A DNA stretch of 64,000 nucleotides, taken from assembly GCA_017792405.1 (NCBI GenBank), contig CP051231.1:675391-739390 (forward strand). The letters are read 5' to 3'. Below, piece after piece: positions 35,785 through 46,336 of the stretch (positions within the stretch are counted from its first letter, which is position 1; each line of letters begins with the position of its first letter). The stretch is from Oceanicola sp. GTDB lineage: Bacteria; Pseudomonadota; Alphaproteobacteria; Rhodobacterales; Rhodobacteraceae. The position numbers were made by a program, and so were the translations under genes. The notes below the pieces were generated by a model. It did no database searches, was not told the origin of the DNA, and worked only from the letters and a program-made list of their open reading frames with translations.

Positions 35785-35830
35785 CCCTCTGCTTTGAAAT
35801 ACCTCTGCCCCGAACGGCAAAGAGGCCCGC

Positions 35831-36166
35831 ATGACCTATATCGTCAACGACAACTGCATCGCCTGCAAATACACCGACTGTGTCGAGGTGTGCCCCGTGG
35901 ATTGTTTCTACGAGGGCGAAAACATGCTGGTGATCCACCCTGACGAATGCATCGACTGCGGCGTTTGCGAGCCAGAGTGCCCCGCCGACGCCATCCGCCC
36001 GGATACCGAACCGGACATGGAGAAGTGGGTGGAGTTCAACCGCAAGTACTCCGAGATGTGGCCGGTCATCGTGACCAAGAAGGATCCGCTGCCGAACGCC
36101 GACGACATGGATGGCAAACCGGGCAAGATGGACCTGTTCTCGGAGGCGGCTGGCGAGGGCGGCTGA
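35831..36166 (+). CDS. fdxA: Seven-iron ferredoxin FdxA
   Basis: 111 residues. [3Fe-4S] set in [18 protein letters not shown] and [4Fe-4S] set in [16 protein letters not shown], as in Azotobacter-type 7Fe ferredoxins, with the usual C-terminal extension ([19 protein letters not shown]). Low-potential electron carrier in the cytoplasm. Placed directly before carD. Confidence 0.96.
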   Translation: MTYIVNDNCIACKYTDCVEVCPVDCFYEGENMLVIHPDECIDCGVCEPECPADAIRPDTEPDMEKWVEFNRKYSEMWPVIVTKKDPLPNADDMDGKPGKMDLFSEAAGEGG

Positions 36167-36187
36167 GCCGCGCGGTGCCGCCTGAAA

Positions 36188-36203
36188 TTGACCAGTTGGT
36201 CAA
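36188..36203. promoter_or_regulatory. Short palindrome TTGACC-AGTT-GGTCAA
   Basis: Perfect 6-bp arms around AGTT, 21 bases after the fdxA stop and 31 bases before the carD -35 box. Too short and without a T-run to be a clear terminator; it could be an operator. Confidence 0.4.
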
Positions 36204-36233
36204 AACGTCGCGCGTGGCCCCGTGCGACGCGCT

Positions 36234-36261
36234 TTGAGAATCGCGATTTTTGTGATATATT
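36234..36261 (+). promoter_or_regulatory. Predicted sigma-70 promoter of carD
   Basis: TTGAGA, 16 bases, TATATT. The pair sits in an AT-rich pocket about 150 bases ahead of carD, leaving a long leader. Confidence 0.55.
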
Positions 36262-36414
36262 CCTTGCCGATGGAACATAAATCCTGAGGCTCCCGTCGCT
36301 GCGCTGCTCGCCAGACCGGGGGAATTCATAGCGCAAACAAGGCCCGCTCCCGGAAGCACACGCGCCGGGGTAGGGTCTTTTCGGCTCCAAGGGATCGGCT
36401 AAGGAAGGCCCTGA

Positions 36415-36924
36415 ATGACCAAGAAGAAATCCGAGTTTCGCCCCAACGATTTCGTTGTGTACCCGGCCCACGGCGTGGGCAAGATCGTCTCGATCGAAAA
36501 GCAGGAGGTCGCCGGCTTCGAGCTGGAGCTCTTCGTGATCTCCTTCGAGAAAGACAAGATGACCCTCCGTGTGCCCACCCACAAGGCCACCGAGGTCGGC
36601 ATGCGCTCGCTCTCCACGCCCGACACCGTGTCGCTGGCCATGAAGACCCTGAAGGGCAAGGCCAAGGTCAAGCGCGCCATGTGGTCCCGCCGGGCGCAGG
36701 AGTATGAGCAAAAGATCAACTCCGGCGACCTGATCGCGATTGCCGAGGTGGTCCGCGACCTGCACCGCACCGACGACCAGCGCGAGCAGTCCTACTCCGA
36801 GCGTCAGCTCTACGAGGCCGCGCTCGAGCGTCTGACCCGTGAAGTCGCCGCCGTGTCGGGCACCGACGAGGCTGGCGCCCAGAAACAGGTCGATGACGTG
36901 CTGGTCAGCCGCGCCGCCGCCTGA
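36415..36924 (+). CDS. carD: CarD family RNA-polymerase-binding regulator
   Basis: 169 residues. The N-terminal RNAP-interaction domain opens with FRPNDFVVYPAHGVGKIVSIEK, followed by a helical DNA-binding part (MWSRRAQEYEQKINSGDL, RQLYEAALERL). Stabilises open complexes at many promoters, including rRNA. A long leader and its own predicted promoter precede it; a hairpin terminator follows. Confidence 0.96.
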   Translation: MTKKKSEFRPNDFVVYPAHGVGKIVSIEKQEVAGFELELFVISFEKDKMTLRVPTHKATEVGMRSLSTPDTVSLAMKTLKGKAKVKRAMWSRRAQEYEQKINSGDLIAIAEVVRDLHRTDDQREQSYSERQLYEAALERLTREVAAVSGTDEAGAQKQVDDVLVSRAAA

Positions 36925-36944
36925 CGGCCGCAGCCTATGCTTTC

Positions 36945-36975
36945 AAAGGGCCGTGCCTCCGGGCGCGGCCCTTTT
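36945..36975. terminator. Terminator between carD and the convergent Kef gene
   Basis: AAGGGCCG / CGGCCCTT stem around a GC-rich loop, followed by TTTT on the plus strand and preceded by AAA on that strand, so it may serve both directions. Confidence 0.8.
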
Positions 36976-36991
36976 CATTTGGCGGGTTATC

Positions 36992-38875
36992 TTAATCAGC
37001 CGCATCCGCACCGCCCTGCGACCGGCCCTGCAGGATTTCCCGCACCAGCGCTGCTTCCAGCTCCGAATTCAGCTCCCGGGTCCGGGCCACATAGGCCTCG
37101 TTCTGGCTCAGCGGAATATCCGGGTTCCACAGCTCCGCCAGCTCCCGCAGGATGTGCCGGTCGTGCTTGTAGAACCGGCGCTCCACCTCGCTCGCCTCGA
37201 ACTCCGAGAACTCCATGTTCTCCAGCACGTAGCGCCCGGCCCGCAGGCTGGAGTCGAACAGCTCGCGGATGATGTCATTCGCCCCGGCCTTGTAGAGCTC
37301 ATACACATGCAGCCGGTCCCGCGCGCGGGCGATGATGTGAATGTCGGGACGCACCTCGCGGGCATAATGCACCAGCTGCACGGCGGTCTTGGGGTTGTCG
37401 AGCGCCACCACCAGAACCCGCGCATGGTGGATGCCTGCCGCGTGCAGCAGCTCCGGGCGGGTCGGGTCGCCAAAGAACCCCTTGAAGCCGAAGCGCCGCA
37501 GCAGGTTGATGGTTTCAAGGTTGTGGTCGAGCACGGTGGTGTTCACCCCCGCGGCGCTGACCATCCGGCTCACCACCTGCCCGAAGCGGCCCAGCCCGGC
37601 GATGATCACCGGCGCGGTCTCGTCCATCTCGTCCGGCTCCGGCGCTTCGCTCTCCTCCGCCATCCGCTCCGAGAGCTTTTCGTAGAGGATGAAGAACAGC
37701 GGCGTGAGCAGCATGGTCATGGCCACCACCAGCAACAGGATCTGCGCCAGCACCGGGTCCAGCATGCGCTGCCCAGTCATGAAGCCGACGAGCACGAAGC
37801 CAAACTCACCGGCCTGCGCCAGCCCGAGGGTAAAGAGCCATTGCCCCTTGGTGCGCAGCTTGAACATCCACGCCAGCGCAAAGAGGATCAGCCCCTTCAC
37901 CAGCATCACCCCCAGCGTAAGGCCGATGATGGTGAAGATGTTGTTCCACAGCACGGTAAAGTTGATGCCCGCGCCCACGGTGATGAAGAAGAGGCCGAGC
38001 AGCAGCCCCTTGAACGGGTTCAGGTCCGCCTCGATCTGGTGGCGGAACTCCGAGTTGGCCAGCATCACGCCGCCAAGGAAGGTACCGAGGGCAGGGGAGA
38101 GGCCCACGAGGTTCATCAGGAAGGCGATCATCACCACCATCAGTAGGGCCGTGGCGGTGTAAAGCTCGCGCAGCTTGGCCATGTGGATGAACTTGAACAG
38201 CGGCCGCGTCAGGAAGATGCCCGCAAGGATCACCGCCGCCACCGCGCCGACCGTCACCAGCGCCACGCCCCAGCCCGGAAGCCCCTCGACCAGCGACATC
38301 GCGTGATGCGCCTCCTCGCCGCCCACCTGTATCGCCCCGCTGTCATCGAGCTGGGGCACAAAGGCCACCGGCAGCAGAGGCAGGAGCGCAAGGATCGGGA
38401 TCACCGCGATATCCTGCGTCAGCAGCACCGAGATGATCGAGCGCCCGCCGGGCGACTGCATCAGCCCCTTCTCGCTGAGGGTCTGCAGCACGATGGCGGT
38501 GGAGGAGAGGGCAAAGGTCATACCCACGGCAAGCGCAAGGCTCCACGTGAGGCCAAGCGCCATGCCGCAGCCCGCAATCACGAGCGAGGTGCCCACCACC
38601 TGAAGCCCGCCAAGCCCCAAAAGCCGGTGCCGCATGTTCCACAGCGCCTTCGGCTCCAGCTCCAGACCGATCAGGAAGAGCATCACCACCACGCCGAACT
38701 CGGCGAAGTGTTGAAGCTCCTGCGTTTCGCTCCCCACAAGGCCGAGGATCGGGCCAATCACGATGCCTGAAAGCAGGTATCCCAGCACCGATCCCATGCC
38801 GAGCCGCGCCGAAATCGGCACCGCGACCACAGCCGCGCTGAGGTAGATCACCGCCTGATAAAGGAACTCTTCCAT
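36992..38875 (-). CDS. Kef-type K+/H+ antiporter with TrkA-N domain
   Basis: 627 residues. About twelve membrane spans of the CPA2 exchanger (GMGSVLGYLLSGIVIGPILG, ALSSTAIVLQTLSEKG), then an NAD-binding RCK/TrkA-N domain at about 410-530 (VIIAGLGRFGQVVSRMV). KefB/KefC relatives are glutathione-gated; an electrophile-responsive role is likely. No KefF/KefG ancillary gene is adjacent. Stop is about 65 bases from the carD stop. Confidence 0.92.
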   Translation of the reverse strand: MEEFLYQAVIYLSAAVVAVPISARLGMGSVLGYLLSGIVIGPILGLVGSETQELQHFAEFGVVVMLFLIGLELEPKALWNMRHRLLGLGGLQVVGTSLVIAGCGMALGLTWSLALAVGMTFALSSTAIVLQTLSEKGLMQSPGGRSIISVLLTQDIAVIPILALLPLLPVAFVPQLDDSGAIQVGGEEAHHAMSLVEGLPGWGVALVTVGAVAAVILAGIFLTRPLFKFIHMAKLRELYTATALLMVVMIAFLMNLVGLSPALGTFLGGVMLANSEFRHQIEADLNPFKGLLLGLFFITVGAGINFTVLWNNIFTIIGLTLGVMLVKGLILFALAWMFKLRTKGQWLFTLGLAQAGEFGFVLVGFMTGQRMLDPVLAQILLLVVAMTMLLTPLFFILYEKLSERMAEESEAPEPDEMDETAPVIIAGLGRFGQVVSRMVSAAGVNTTVLDHNLETINLLRRFGFKGFFGDPTRPELLHAAGIHHARVLVVALDNPKTAVQLVHYAREVRPDIHIIARARDRLHVYELYKAGANDIIRELFDSSLRAGRYVLENMEFSEFEASEVERRFYKHDRHILRELAELWNPDIPLSQNEAYVARTRELNSELEAALVREILQGRSQGGADAAD

Positions 38876-39029
38876 AGCGCCCGCCCTGTTTCGTCCTTTC
38901 CAGAAGTATCAGGCAGAGGCCAAAATGGAATGGCCGCAGCGTCCCGGAGCGGGCGAAAACGCTGTGCGGCAGGGCACATTATCTTTCACTTGGTTACAGC
39001 GGCGCTCTCGTGGGCGCTTGGCGCGGCGC

Positions 39030-39488
39030 TCACAGGGGCAGGGGGCCATCGGGCTTGAGCTGGTCCATCACGATCTGGCTTTGCACCCGCGCGACCGAGG
39101 GATGGGGCAGCAGAACTTCCTGCACCAGCCGGTTGAGGGCCGCCAGATCGCGGCAGTAGATGCGCAGCAGGTAATCGGCATCGCCGGTCATCACCCATGC
39201 GCTGGTGATCTCCCCGGTGCGCTCCACCAGCCGCGCAAAGCTCTGCGCCGCGTCGGGGGCATGGGCGGCCATATGCACCTGGATCATCGCCTGCACCCCC
39301 AGCCCCACCGCCTCCGGGTCCACCCGCGCGCCGTAGCCCGCAATCAGCCCCTCCGCCTCCAGCCGCTGCCGCCGCCGCCCGGCCTGGCTCGGGCTGAGGC
39401 CCAGCTTCTGGCCAAGAGTCTCGGCGGTCTGGTTGGCATCCTGTTGCAGGAGCCGAAGCAGAGATGAGTCGGTTTTGTCGAGTGTCAT
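39030..39488 (-). CDS. Lrp/AsnC family transcriptional regulator
   Basis: 152 residues. Helix-turn-helix at about 5-60 (LDKTDSSLLRLLQQDANQTA, LSPSQAGRRRQRLEAEG) and a RAM effector domain (IQVHMAAHAPDAAQSFARLV). Start at 39488 is the family-like MTLDKTD; 39500 is possible. Divergent from hppD with 129 bases between, so it probably controls hppD and itself in response to an aromatic amino acid. Confidence 0.92.
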   Translation of the reverse strand: MTLDKTDSSLLRLLQQDANQTAETLGQKLGLSPSQAGRRRQRLEAEGLIAGYGARVDPEAVGLGVQAMIQVHMAAHAPDAAQSFARLVERTGEITSAWVMTGDADYLLRIYCRDLAALNRLVQEVLLPHPSVARVQSQIVMDQLKPDGPLPL

Positions 39489-39617
39489 GCGGGGTATCAA
39501 CGGATATGACGGACTTCATGCGCAGTAAACGCGCAAAGACTTGCAATATCCAGCCATAACGCGCACTCCCCGCCCGCATTCTGCGCTAAACTGGCCGAAA
39601 GCGCACAGGAGATACCC

Positions 39618-40721
39618 ATGGGCCCCTTCCCCCACGACGCCCCCAAGGCGACGATCACCCCCGAAAACCCCGCCGGCACCGATGGCTTCGAGTTCGTCGA
39701 GTTCGCCCACCCTGAGCCTGAGCACCTGCGCGAGACCTTCCGCCACATGGGCTACACCCACGTCGCCACCCACAAGACCAAGCGCATCGAGCTTTGGCAG
39801 CAGGGCGATATCAGCTACCTGCTGAACGACGAGCCCGGCACCCACGGCCGCGACTTCGTGGAAGAGCACGGCCCCTGCGCCCCCTCGATGGGCTGGCGTG
39901 TGGTGGATGCCCAGCACGCCTTCGACCATGCCGTGAAAAACGGCGCCGAGCCCTATGAAGGCCCCGGCAAAACCATGGACGTGCCCGCCATCCGCGGCAT
40001 CGGCGGCAGCCTGATCTACTTCATCGAGGACTATTTCGAGACCAGCGCCTACAACGCCGAGTTCGACTGGCACGACAGCGCCCACCCGATGGGCGTCGGC
40101 TTCTACTATCTCGACCACCTCACCCATAACGTCTTCAAGGGCAACATGGACAAGTGGTTCCAGTTCTACGGCAAGCTCTTCAACTTCCGTGAGATCCGCT
40201 TCTTCGACATCGAAGGCAAGTTCACTGGCCTCTTCTCCCGCGCCCTGACCTCCCCCTGCGGCCGCATCCGCATCCCGATCAACGAGGATCGGGGCGAGAC
40301 CGGCCAGATCGTGGCCTACCTCAAGAAGTACAACGGCGAGGGTATCCAGCACATCGCCGTGGGCGCGCGCGATATCTACGAAGCGACCGACCAGATCGCC
40401 GAGATGGGCGTCAAGTTCATGCCCGGCCCGCCCGAGACCTATTACAAGATGAGCAAGGACCGGGTGCAGGGCCACAACGAGCCGCTCGACCGGATGATGA
40501 AGCACGGCATCCTGATCGACGGCGAGGGCGTGGTGGACGGCGGCGAAACCCGCATCCTGCTGCAGATTTTCTCGAAAACGGTGATCGGCCCGATCTTCTT
40601 CGAGTTCATCCAGCGTAAGGGCGATGACGGCTTTGGCGAGGGCAACTTCAAGGCGCTCTTCGAGAGCATCGAGCAGGAGCAGATCGAGAGCGGCGAGTTG
40701 AAGCCTGAGGACGCCGCCTAA
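39618..40721 (+). CDS. hppD: 4-Hydroxyphenylpyruvate dioxygenase
   Basis: 367 residues in two vicinal-oxygen-chelate halves. Iron ligands are visible as the His of YYLDHLTHNV, the His of GIQHIAVGARD and the Glu of PIFFEFIQRKGDDGFGEGNF; the last stretch is the C-terminal helix lining the active site. Converts 4-hydroxyphenylpyruvate to homogentisate in tyrosine breakdown. AGGAG precedes the ATG. Homogentisate 1,2-dioxygenase is not in the window. Confidence 0.97.
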   Translation: MGPFPHDAPKATITPENPAGTDGFEFVEFAHPEPEHLRETFRHMGYTHVATHKTKRIELWQQGDISYLLNDEPGTHGRDFVEEHGPCAPSMGWRVVDAQHAFDHAVKNGAEPYEGPGKTMDVPAIRGIGGSLIYFIEDYFETSAYNAEFDWHDSAHPMGVGFYYLDHLTHNVFKGNMDKWFQFYGKLFNFREIRFFDIEGKFTGLFSRALTSPCGRIRIPINEDRGETGQIVAYLKKYNGEGIQHIAVGARDIYEATDQIAEMGVKFMPGPPETYYKMSKDRVQGHNEPLDRMMKHGILIDGEGVVDGGETRILLQIFSKTVIGPIFFEFIQRKGDDGFGEGNFKALFESIEQEQIESGELKPEDAA

Positions 40722-40773
40722 CAGGCAGGCCCATCCATAAAGCACGTCGAAGGGCGAAAGCGCGCCCCGCGCC

Positions 40774-41592
40774 TCAGCCCTTCGTGACCGCGTCCAGCGC
40801 CTTCAGCCTGTCCAGCACCGCCGGCAGGTCCGCCAGCCGCAGCATGTTCGGACCGTCCGAGGGCGCGTTGTCGGGGTCTTCATGCACTTCCATGAAGACC
40901 GCCGCGCAGCCCACCGCCACGGCCGCCGCCGCCAGCACCGGCACATACTCACGCTTGCCGCCCGTCGAGCCGCCAAGCCCGCCCGGCTGCTGCACCGAAT
41001 GGGTCGCGTCAAACACCACCGGATAGCCCGTCTCGGCCATGATCGGCAGGCCGCGGAAGTCGCTCACCAGCGCGTTGTAGCCAAAGCTGGTGCCGCGCTC
41101 GCAGAGCATGATCCGCTCGTTGCCGGTGCTGGCGATTTTCTCGGCCACATTGGCCATGTCCCAGGGCGCCAGAAACTGCCCCTTCTTCACGTTGATCGCC
41201 TTGCCCGTCTCGCCCGCGGCGAGCAGCAGGTCGGTCTGGCGGCAAAGAAACGCTGGGATCTGAAGGATATCCACCACCTCACCCGCCCGCTGCGTCTGCG
41301 CCACATCGTGCACATCGGTCACCACCGGGCAGCCGAACTCCTCGCGGATCGTGGCCAGCACCTCCAGCCCCTTCTCGATCCCAAGCCCCCGCTTACCCGA
41401 GAGCGAGGTGCGGTTGGCCTTGTCGTAGCTTGCCTTGAACACGAAGGGTATGCCGCGCTCGCCTGCCGCCGCGCCGATCTTCTCGGCCAGCATCCGCGCA
41501 TGGTCGAGGCTCTCCAGCTGGCAGGGGCCGGCCAACAGGGCAAAGGGCTTGTCGTTCGCAATGGAAAACTCGCCGAGGTCCACCGATGTCAT
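40774..41592 (-). CDS. kdsA: 3-Deoxy-8-phosphooctulonate (KDO-8-P) synthase
   Basis: 272 residues of the DAHP-synthase-like barrel: [32 protein letters not shown], and [13 protein letters not shown]. Condenses PEP with arabinose-5-phosphate for lipopolysaccharide core. AGGAG precedes the ATG at 41592; the longer frame is unlikely. Confidence 0.97.
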   Translation of the reverse strand: MTSVDLGEFSIANDKPFALLAGPCQLESLDHARMLAEKIGAAAGERGIPFVFKASYDKANRTSLSGKRGLGIEKGLEVLATIREEFGCPVVTDVHDVAQTQRAGEVVDILQIPAFLCRQTDLLLAAGETGKAINVKKGQFLAPWDMANVAEKIASTGNERIMLCERGTSFGYNALVSDFRGLPIMAETGYPVVFDATHSVQQPGGLGGSTGGKREYVPVLAAAAVAVGCAAVFMEVHEDPDNAPSDGPNMLRLADLPAVLDRLKALDAVTKG

Positions 41593-41671
41593 GGCCTGTC
41601 TCCTGCTGCCAGATTTCGGGTCACAGGAACACCGGCGCGGCGGGGATGTCAAACAGCCCCGCCCGCGCGCC

Positions 41672-44600
41672 TCAGCCCGATGGCATGGCGAGGGTGATGT
41701 TCTTCCCGCGCTTCACGTAGCGCAGCTCGTTCTGGCCGATCGCGGCGACCTTGCCGCCATCCAGCCGGTCTCCAGCCTTCACCTTGATCAGCCGACCCGA
41801 AGGCAGGCGCACCAGCGCGCGGCGCTGCGAGGGTGAGCCGAAGACGCCGATCAGGTTGATGTCGCGCAATTTCAGCACGTTGCGGTCGGTTGCGGCCTTG
41901 GCCACCGAGGCGCTGGAGGGCACCGAGGGCGCGACCCTCTGGTTGCGCGGCAGGACCACGGCGGCAGAGGCCGTCTGCGTGGCGCCGCTGTCGGCCTGGG
42001 GCGCCGTGGTCGAGCGGGCAGCGGCGGCGGCGGCCGCGCGGGCCTGCGCCTCGGCCTCTTCCTCCGCCTTCTTGCGAGCGGCGGCGACCTTGTTGCCAAA
42101 GTCGCGCGGCTTGGCGGCCGGCTTGCGCGAGGCGGCAACGGCCAAGCGCGAAGCGTTCTGCAGCTCGGCCTCGGCGCGGGCCTGTGCTTCCGCAGCGGCG
42201 CGTTCCTCGTCGGCGGCCAGTTCGGCGGATTCGCTCTCGCTGTCGCGGACGGCTTGTTCGATGGCGGCCTGACGGGCGCTCTCGGCCTCGTCCTGCACCG
42301 ATTGCGGGCGCGCCTTGGGCCGCAGCCCTGCCAGCTCAGCACGGGTGCGTCCGCCGAGCGTGGCCTTCTCGTTCTTTTCGATCAGCCCTTCCGGGCGCGC
42401 CTTGGGGCGCAGCCCGGCGAGGGCGCTGTCGGCTTCGGTTTCACCCGCCGTTTCCGCCTCGGTCTCGGCCTGAGCCTCGGCGCTGGCCTCCTGCGCCGTG
42501 CCGGGCCGCACGCGCGGCACCACATGAGGGCGCCCGGCATAAAGCGTTACGCCGCCAGCGGTGACCACGCCGTCCTGCGTCGGGCGGATCGAGCCATCAG
42601 CGTCAAACTCTACATCCTGGCCGGGGGGCATCGGGCTGGGCTGGCGGGGCAGGGCGGCATCGCTGCCGCTGCCGGTTTCGGCACGGGGCAGCGCCACCGC
42701 ATCATAGCCGGTCACCGCCGGGTCAATGGAGGCGATGTAAATGTCGTCGGTGCTCTCTTCGGCGGGCAGGCTGGCGGGCTGCGGGGCCTGCTGCCAGATG
42801 CCGCTCTCGGCATAGGCGGCTTCGGCCTCCTCCGGGCTCAGCGGCGCCGCAGGGGTGGCCTCCGGCTCCGGCTCCATGTCGGCCAACTCGTCCTCGGCGG
42901 GCTCGGCATCTGCGTCGATCTCGGGCAGCGGCGGGTTTTCGAGCATCGGCTCGGCAAGGCGCGGCTCTTCCTCGGGCAGCGCCGAGAAGGGGTCGTCCGC
43001 AAGGCTGGCCATCTGGGCCTCGCCTTCCATCGCCGGGTCTGTCGGGTCCGGAGCCTGCAGGGCCTCGGCCAGCTCGGCCTCGCCTTCTGGCTCGGTGGTC
43101 GCACCGCTGGTGCCGGTCTCCGAGAAGGTGATCGAGCGGGTCAGGGCGCCATCGGCCCCGGTGTTCCCGCCAAGCAGCGGCAGCGTGCCTGCCACGCTCT
43201 GCTCGGCGACCACGGGGGCGCCATCAGTGTCGCCGCCCGCGATAAAGAGTTTCGACCAGAGGCCGACCATGCCGAGGAACAGCACCAGCCCGAGCGTCAG
43301 CCCGATGGGGAAGCCCTTGCGCTGTTTCGGCTTGGCTTTGCCGCGCGCGCCGAAGATGGTCATGTCGCCCGCCGTGGCCTCTTGCGAGAGGCGCTTGGGC
43401 AGGTCGTCCGGCGTGGGCTTGGGCAGCGGTGCGGCAATGATCTCGGGCGTGAGCGCAGAGCCGCCCTCGGGCTTGCGGCGCAAAGTGCCCACCTTGTCGC
43501 GGAAGGCCGCAAAGGCCGCCTTGCTGCGCGGGCTGGCATCCTGCGGGGCAAGCTCGGGGTTCGGCTTGGCAGCAGGGGCGCCCTCCGCGGCTTCGGGCGT
43601 CATCGCAGCAATGGTCCGTGCCGCCGTCTCGGCAGGCTTGGCCTCGGCCTTCGCCGCCGGTTTCTCTTGCGGCTCGGGTTTGGCCACGGCTTCGGGCTTG
43701 GCTGCGGTGTTCTCGGCTTTGCCACGCGTCGCGCCGCCCAGCTTGCGCACCGCGCCGCTGGCTGCGTCGGACCGCGCCGCGCCCAACCGGGGCGCCTGCC
43801 CCTCGGGCGTCTGGGCGCGGATCGAGCTGAAGGCAGGCATCGCAGCCGCCGGGGCTTCAGGCTCCGCATCCTCCGCAGGCTCATCCTCGCTGAGCGCCTC
43901 CTCTTCCGGCGCCGCGATCTCTTCAGGGGCCATAGCCTCCACACCGGAGGCTTCATCGTCCTGCGCAGGCGCGTCAGCCTCAGAAGACGCTTCATCACCA
44001 GCCGCCTCAACAACCTCGGGCGCGGCCTCTTCGGCGACCGCCACACCCTCGTCGGTCTCGGCCAGTTCAGGCTCAACCATCTCCGGTTCGGCAACTTCCT
44101 CAACGACGGGCGCAGCCTCTTCGGCAACCTCAACCTCGTCGGAAGCCTCCAACGCCTCAACATCCTCCGCAACGGCCTCTTCCGCCGCATCTTCCGCCAC
44201 GTCGGCCACAGCCTCGGCATCTGCTTCCGCCTCGGCCTCTACCGCCACCGGCTCCTCAGCCACCGCCGCAGGCTCTTCCCAGTCGCCCACAACCTCGATC
44301 GGCTCCGCGTCGGCCAGCATCACCGGGCCTGCACCCGGGCCGCGATCCACCGGGCCGAAGAACGGCTCGCGCAAGAAGGCCCCGCGCGGCGGCACCGCCA
44401 CGTAGCCCACCGGGCCGAAGCCGTGCTCGGCGGCAAAGGCGCGGGCCTCTTCCAGCGTTTCGCGGGCGACCACGGCGATGTGCAGCGTCTCGCCGTCCGA
44501 CTCCCAGTCGAACAGCAGGTCCGAAACCTCGTAGGGCGTGGCGCCCACCAGCGCGGCGCGCACGCGCACCTCGTCGGCCAGATCGTCGCGGCCGCTCGCA

Positions 44601-44806
44601 GGGCAGGTGGTGTACAGGATCTGGCCGTTCGGGATCACCAGCTTGATCGCCACCGCGCCCCCGGCCTGCGCCCGCAGCGCGGCCAGGTCATCACTCAGCC
44701 GGTCGGCATCCAGCGAGACCGCGCCAACCCGTCGCCACCCATCCTCCGCACGCCGCAAAAGCGAGATACCGTCGAGGCTGAGATCAAGCGCGAAATCGGG
44801 GGTCAT
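41672..44806 (-). CDS. Large Ala/Glu-rich membrane protein with PilP/GspC-like C-terminal domain
   Basis: 1044 residues. N-terminal globular part (about 1-170, [20 protein letters not shown]) resembling an ATPase-fold/pilus-assembly-like domain; a very acidic Ala/Glu stretch (170-330); an Ala/Pro/Lys region; one membrane span near 500 ([20 protein letters not shown]); a second acidic and Ala/Arg-rich region; and a C-terminal beta domain ([38 protein letters not shown]) like the homology region of GspC or PilP. Such proteins are common in Rhodobacterales, often mislabelled as IF-2, and have no known function. The reverse-strand long frame is a composition artefact. Confidence 0.82.
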   Translation of the reverse strand: MTPDFALDLSLDGISLLRRAEDGWRRVGAVSLDADRLSDDLAALRAQAGGAVAIKLVIPNGQILYTTCPASGRDDLADEVRVRAALVGATPYEVSDLLFDWESDGETLHIAVVARETLEEARAFAAEHGFGPVGYVAVPPRGAFLREPFFGPVDRGPGAGPVMLADAEPIEVVGDWEEPAAVAEEPVAVEAEAEADAEAVADVAEDAAEEAVAEDVEALEASDEVEVAEEAAPVVEEVAEPEMVEPELAETDEGVAVAEEAAPEVVEAAGDEASSEADAPAQDDEASGVEAMAPEEIAAPEEEALSEDEPAEDAEPEAPAAAMPAFSSIRAQTPEGQAPRLGAARSDAASGAVRKLGGATRGKAENTAAKPEAVAKPEPQEKPAAKAEAKPAETAARTIAAMTPEAAEGAPAAKPNPELAPQDASPRSKAAFAAFRDKVGTLRRKPEGGSALTPEIIAAPLPKPTPDDLPKRLSQEATAGDMTIFGARGKAKPKQRKGFPIGLTLGLVLFLGMVGLWSKLFIAGGDTDGAPVVAEQSVAGTLPLLGGNTGADGALTRSITFSETGTSGATTEPEGEAELAEALQAPDPTDPAMEGEAQMASLADDPFSALPEEEPRLAEPMLENPPLPEIDADAEPAEDELADMEPEPEATPAAPLSPEEAEAAYAESGIWQQAPQPASLPAEESTDDIYIASIDPAVTGYDAVALPRAETGSGSDAALPRQPSPMPPGQDVEFDADGSIRPTQDGVVTAGGVTLYAGRPHVVPRVRPGTAQEASAEAQAETEAETAGETEADSALAGLRPKARPEGLIEKNEKATLGGRTRAELAGLRPKARPQSVQDEAESARQAAIEQAVRDSESESAELAADEERAAAEAQARAEAELQNASRLAVAASRKPAAKPRDFGNKVAAARKKAEEEAEAQARAAAAAAARSTTAPQADSGATQTASAAVVLPRNQRVAPSVPSSASVAKAATDRNVLKLRDINLIGVFGSPSQRRALVRLPSGRLIKVKAGDRLDGGKVAAIGQNELRYVKRGKNITLAMPSG

Positions 44807-44950
44807 CCAAGGAGTTTCCGGCCAATGGGGGCGGGCGCCGCAGGGCCCGCGTGAAAGCTCCTTAGTCTATACAGGCTTAACGGCGGGTTTTCAATTTTTC
44901 ACGACTCCTGCGGCATCACCTTCACCTCGCTCCAAAGCGCCTTGTCGCAA

Positions 44951-44983
44951 AACGAAAAATCCGGCCCGCGGAGGGGCCGGATT
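44951..44983 (-). terminator. Rho-independent terminator of metY
   Basis: Perfect 10-bp stem AATCCGGCCC / GGGCCGGATT with a 6-base loop; on the minus strand it is followed by TTTTTCGTTTT. It lies about 70 bases after the metY stop. Confidence 0.85.
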
Positions 44984-45055
44984 GCTGGAGGTACGGGGCT
45001 GACAATGTCGTGAAACTGCAAGCCCCGCGCGGGCGGAAATCCGCCGCTGCCGCGC

Positions 45056-46336
45056 CTATTGGTGCGCCTTCTCCAGCGCCTGCCCGAGGTCGGCGATCAG
45101 GTCGTCGGCATCCTCGATCCCGATGGAGAGCCGCAGCACGTTCGGCGCGGCCCCGGCCGCCACCTGCTGCTCCTCGGTGAGCTGGCGGTGGGTGGTGGAG
45201 GCGGAGTGGATCACGAGGCTCCGGGTGTCCCCGAGGTTGGCCACGTGGGAGAACAGCTCGAGGCTGTCCACCGTCTTCACGCAGGCCTCGTAGCCGCCCT
45301 TCAGCGTCACCGTAAAGAGCCCGCCCGCGCCCTTGGGGCACACCGTCTTGACCCGCCCGGCATAGGGCGAGGAGGGCAGGCCGGCGTAGGTCACGGCCTC
45401 CACGTTCGGGTGGGTCTCTAGCCAGCCTGCGATCTTCTTGGCGTTGGCCACATGCCGCTCCATCCGCAGGCTCAGGGTCTCGATGCCCATCAGCGTGTAG
45501 TGGGCGGCCTGCGGGTTCAGGGTCATCCCGAGGTCACGCAGCCCGATGGCGATGCCGTGGAAGGTAAAGGCCAGCGGCCCGAAGGTCTCGGCGAACTTGA
45601 GGCCGTGATAGGCAGGCTCCGGCTCGGAGAGCGAGGGGAACTTGCCCGAGGCCGCCCAGTCGAACTTGCCCGAATCTACCACCACACCGCCGGTCACGGT
45701 TCCGTTGCCGGTGAGGTACTTGGTCATCGAATGCACCACCAGCGTCGCGCCATGCTCGATCGGGCGGCAGAGGTAGGGGGTGGCCGAAGTGTTGTCGACG
45801 ATGAGCGGAAGCCCGGCCTTGTCGGCCACCTTGGCCACGGCGGGCAGGTCGGTGATGTAGCCGCCCGGGTTGGCGATGGACTCGCAGAACACCGCCCGCG
45901 TGTCGTCGTCTATGGCCGCCTCGATGGCATCCAGATCGTCGAAATCCACAAACTTGGCCGACCAGCCGAAGCGCTTGATCGTCTGGCTGAACTGGGTGAT
46001 CGACCCGCCGTAAAGCCTTGTGGACACAACCACATTTCGGCCCGGCCCCATCAGCGGGAAGAGCGCCATGATCTGCGCCGCATGGCCCGACGAGCAGCAC
46101 ACCGCGCCCGCACCGCCCTCCAGCGTGGCGATCCGCTCCTGCAGCACCGCCACCGTTGGGTTGGTCAGCCGCGAGTAGATGTAGCCCACCTCCTGCAGGT
46201 TGAAGAGCGCGGCGGCGTGATCGGCATCGCGGAACACATAGGCCGTGGTCTGATAGATCGGCGTCTGCCGCGCGCCGGTCGCCGGATCTGGCCGTGCGCC
46301 TGCGTGAATCTGAAGCGTGTCGAAGCCGTAGCTCAT
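45056..46336 (-). CDS. metY: O-acetylhomoserine sulfhydrylase (PLP enzyme)
   Basis: 426 residues of the Cys/Met-metabolism fold type I PLP family. GFDTLQIHAGARPDPATGAR opening, PLP lysine in VVHSMTKYLTGNG, GGLFTVTLKGG and the C-terminal LRLSIGIEDADDLIADLGQAL. The length and the GYIYSRLTNPTVAVLQERIA segment match MetY rather than cystathionine synthases. Makes homocysteine from O-acetylhomoserine and sulfide. GGGAGG precedes the ATG. Followed by a strong terminator. Confidence 0.95.
   Translation of the reverse strand: MSYGFDTLQIHAGARPDPATGARQTPIYQTTAYVFRDADHAAALFNLQEVGYIYSRLTNPTVAVLQERIATLEGGAGAVCCSSGHAAQIMALFPLMGPGRNVVVSTRLYGGSITQFSQTIKRFGWSAKFVDFDDLDAIEAAIDDDTRAVFCESIANPGGYITDLPAVAKVADKAGLPLIVDNTSATPYLCRPIEHGATLVVHSMTKYLTGNGTVTGGVVVDSGKFDWAASGKFPSLSEPEPAYHGLKFAETFGPLAFTFHGIAIGLRDLGMTLNPQAAHYTLMGIETLSLRMERHVANAKKIAGWLETHPNVEAVTYAGLPSSPYAGRVKTVCPKGAGGLFTVTLKGGYEACVKTVDSLELFSHVANLGDTRSLVIHSASTTHRQLTEEQQVAAGAAPNVLRLSIGIEDADDLIADLGQALEKAHQ

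Noticed and set aside
42254..44854. 866-residue plus-strand frame
   Set aside because: Reversed reading of the Ala/Glu-rich protein; low complexity and no signals.
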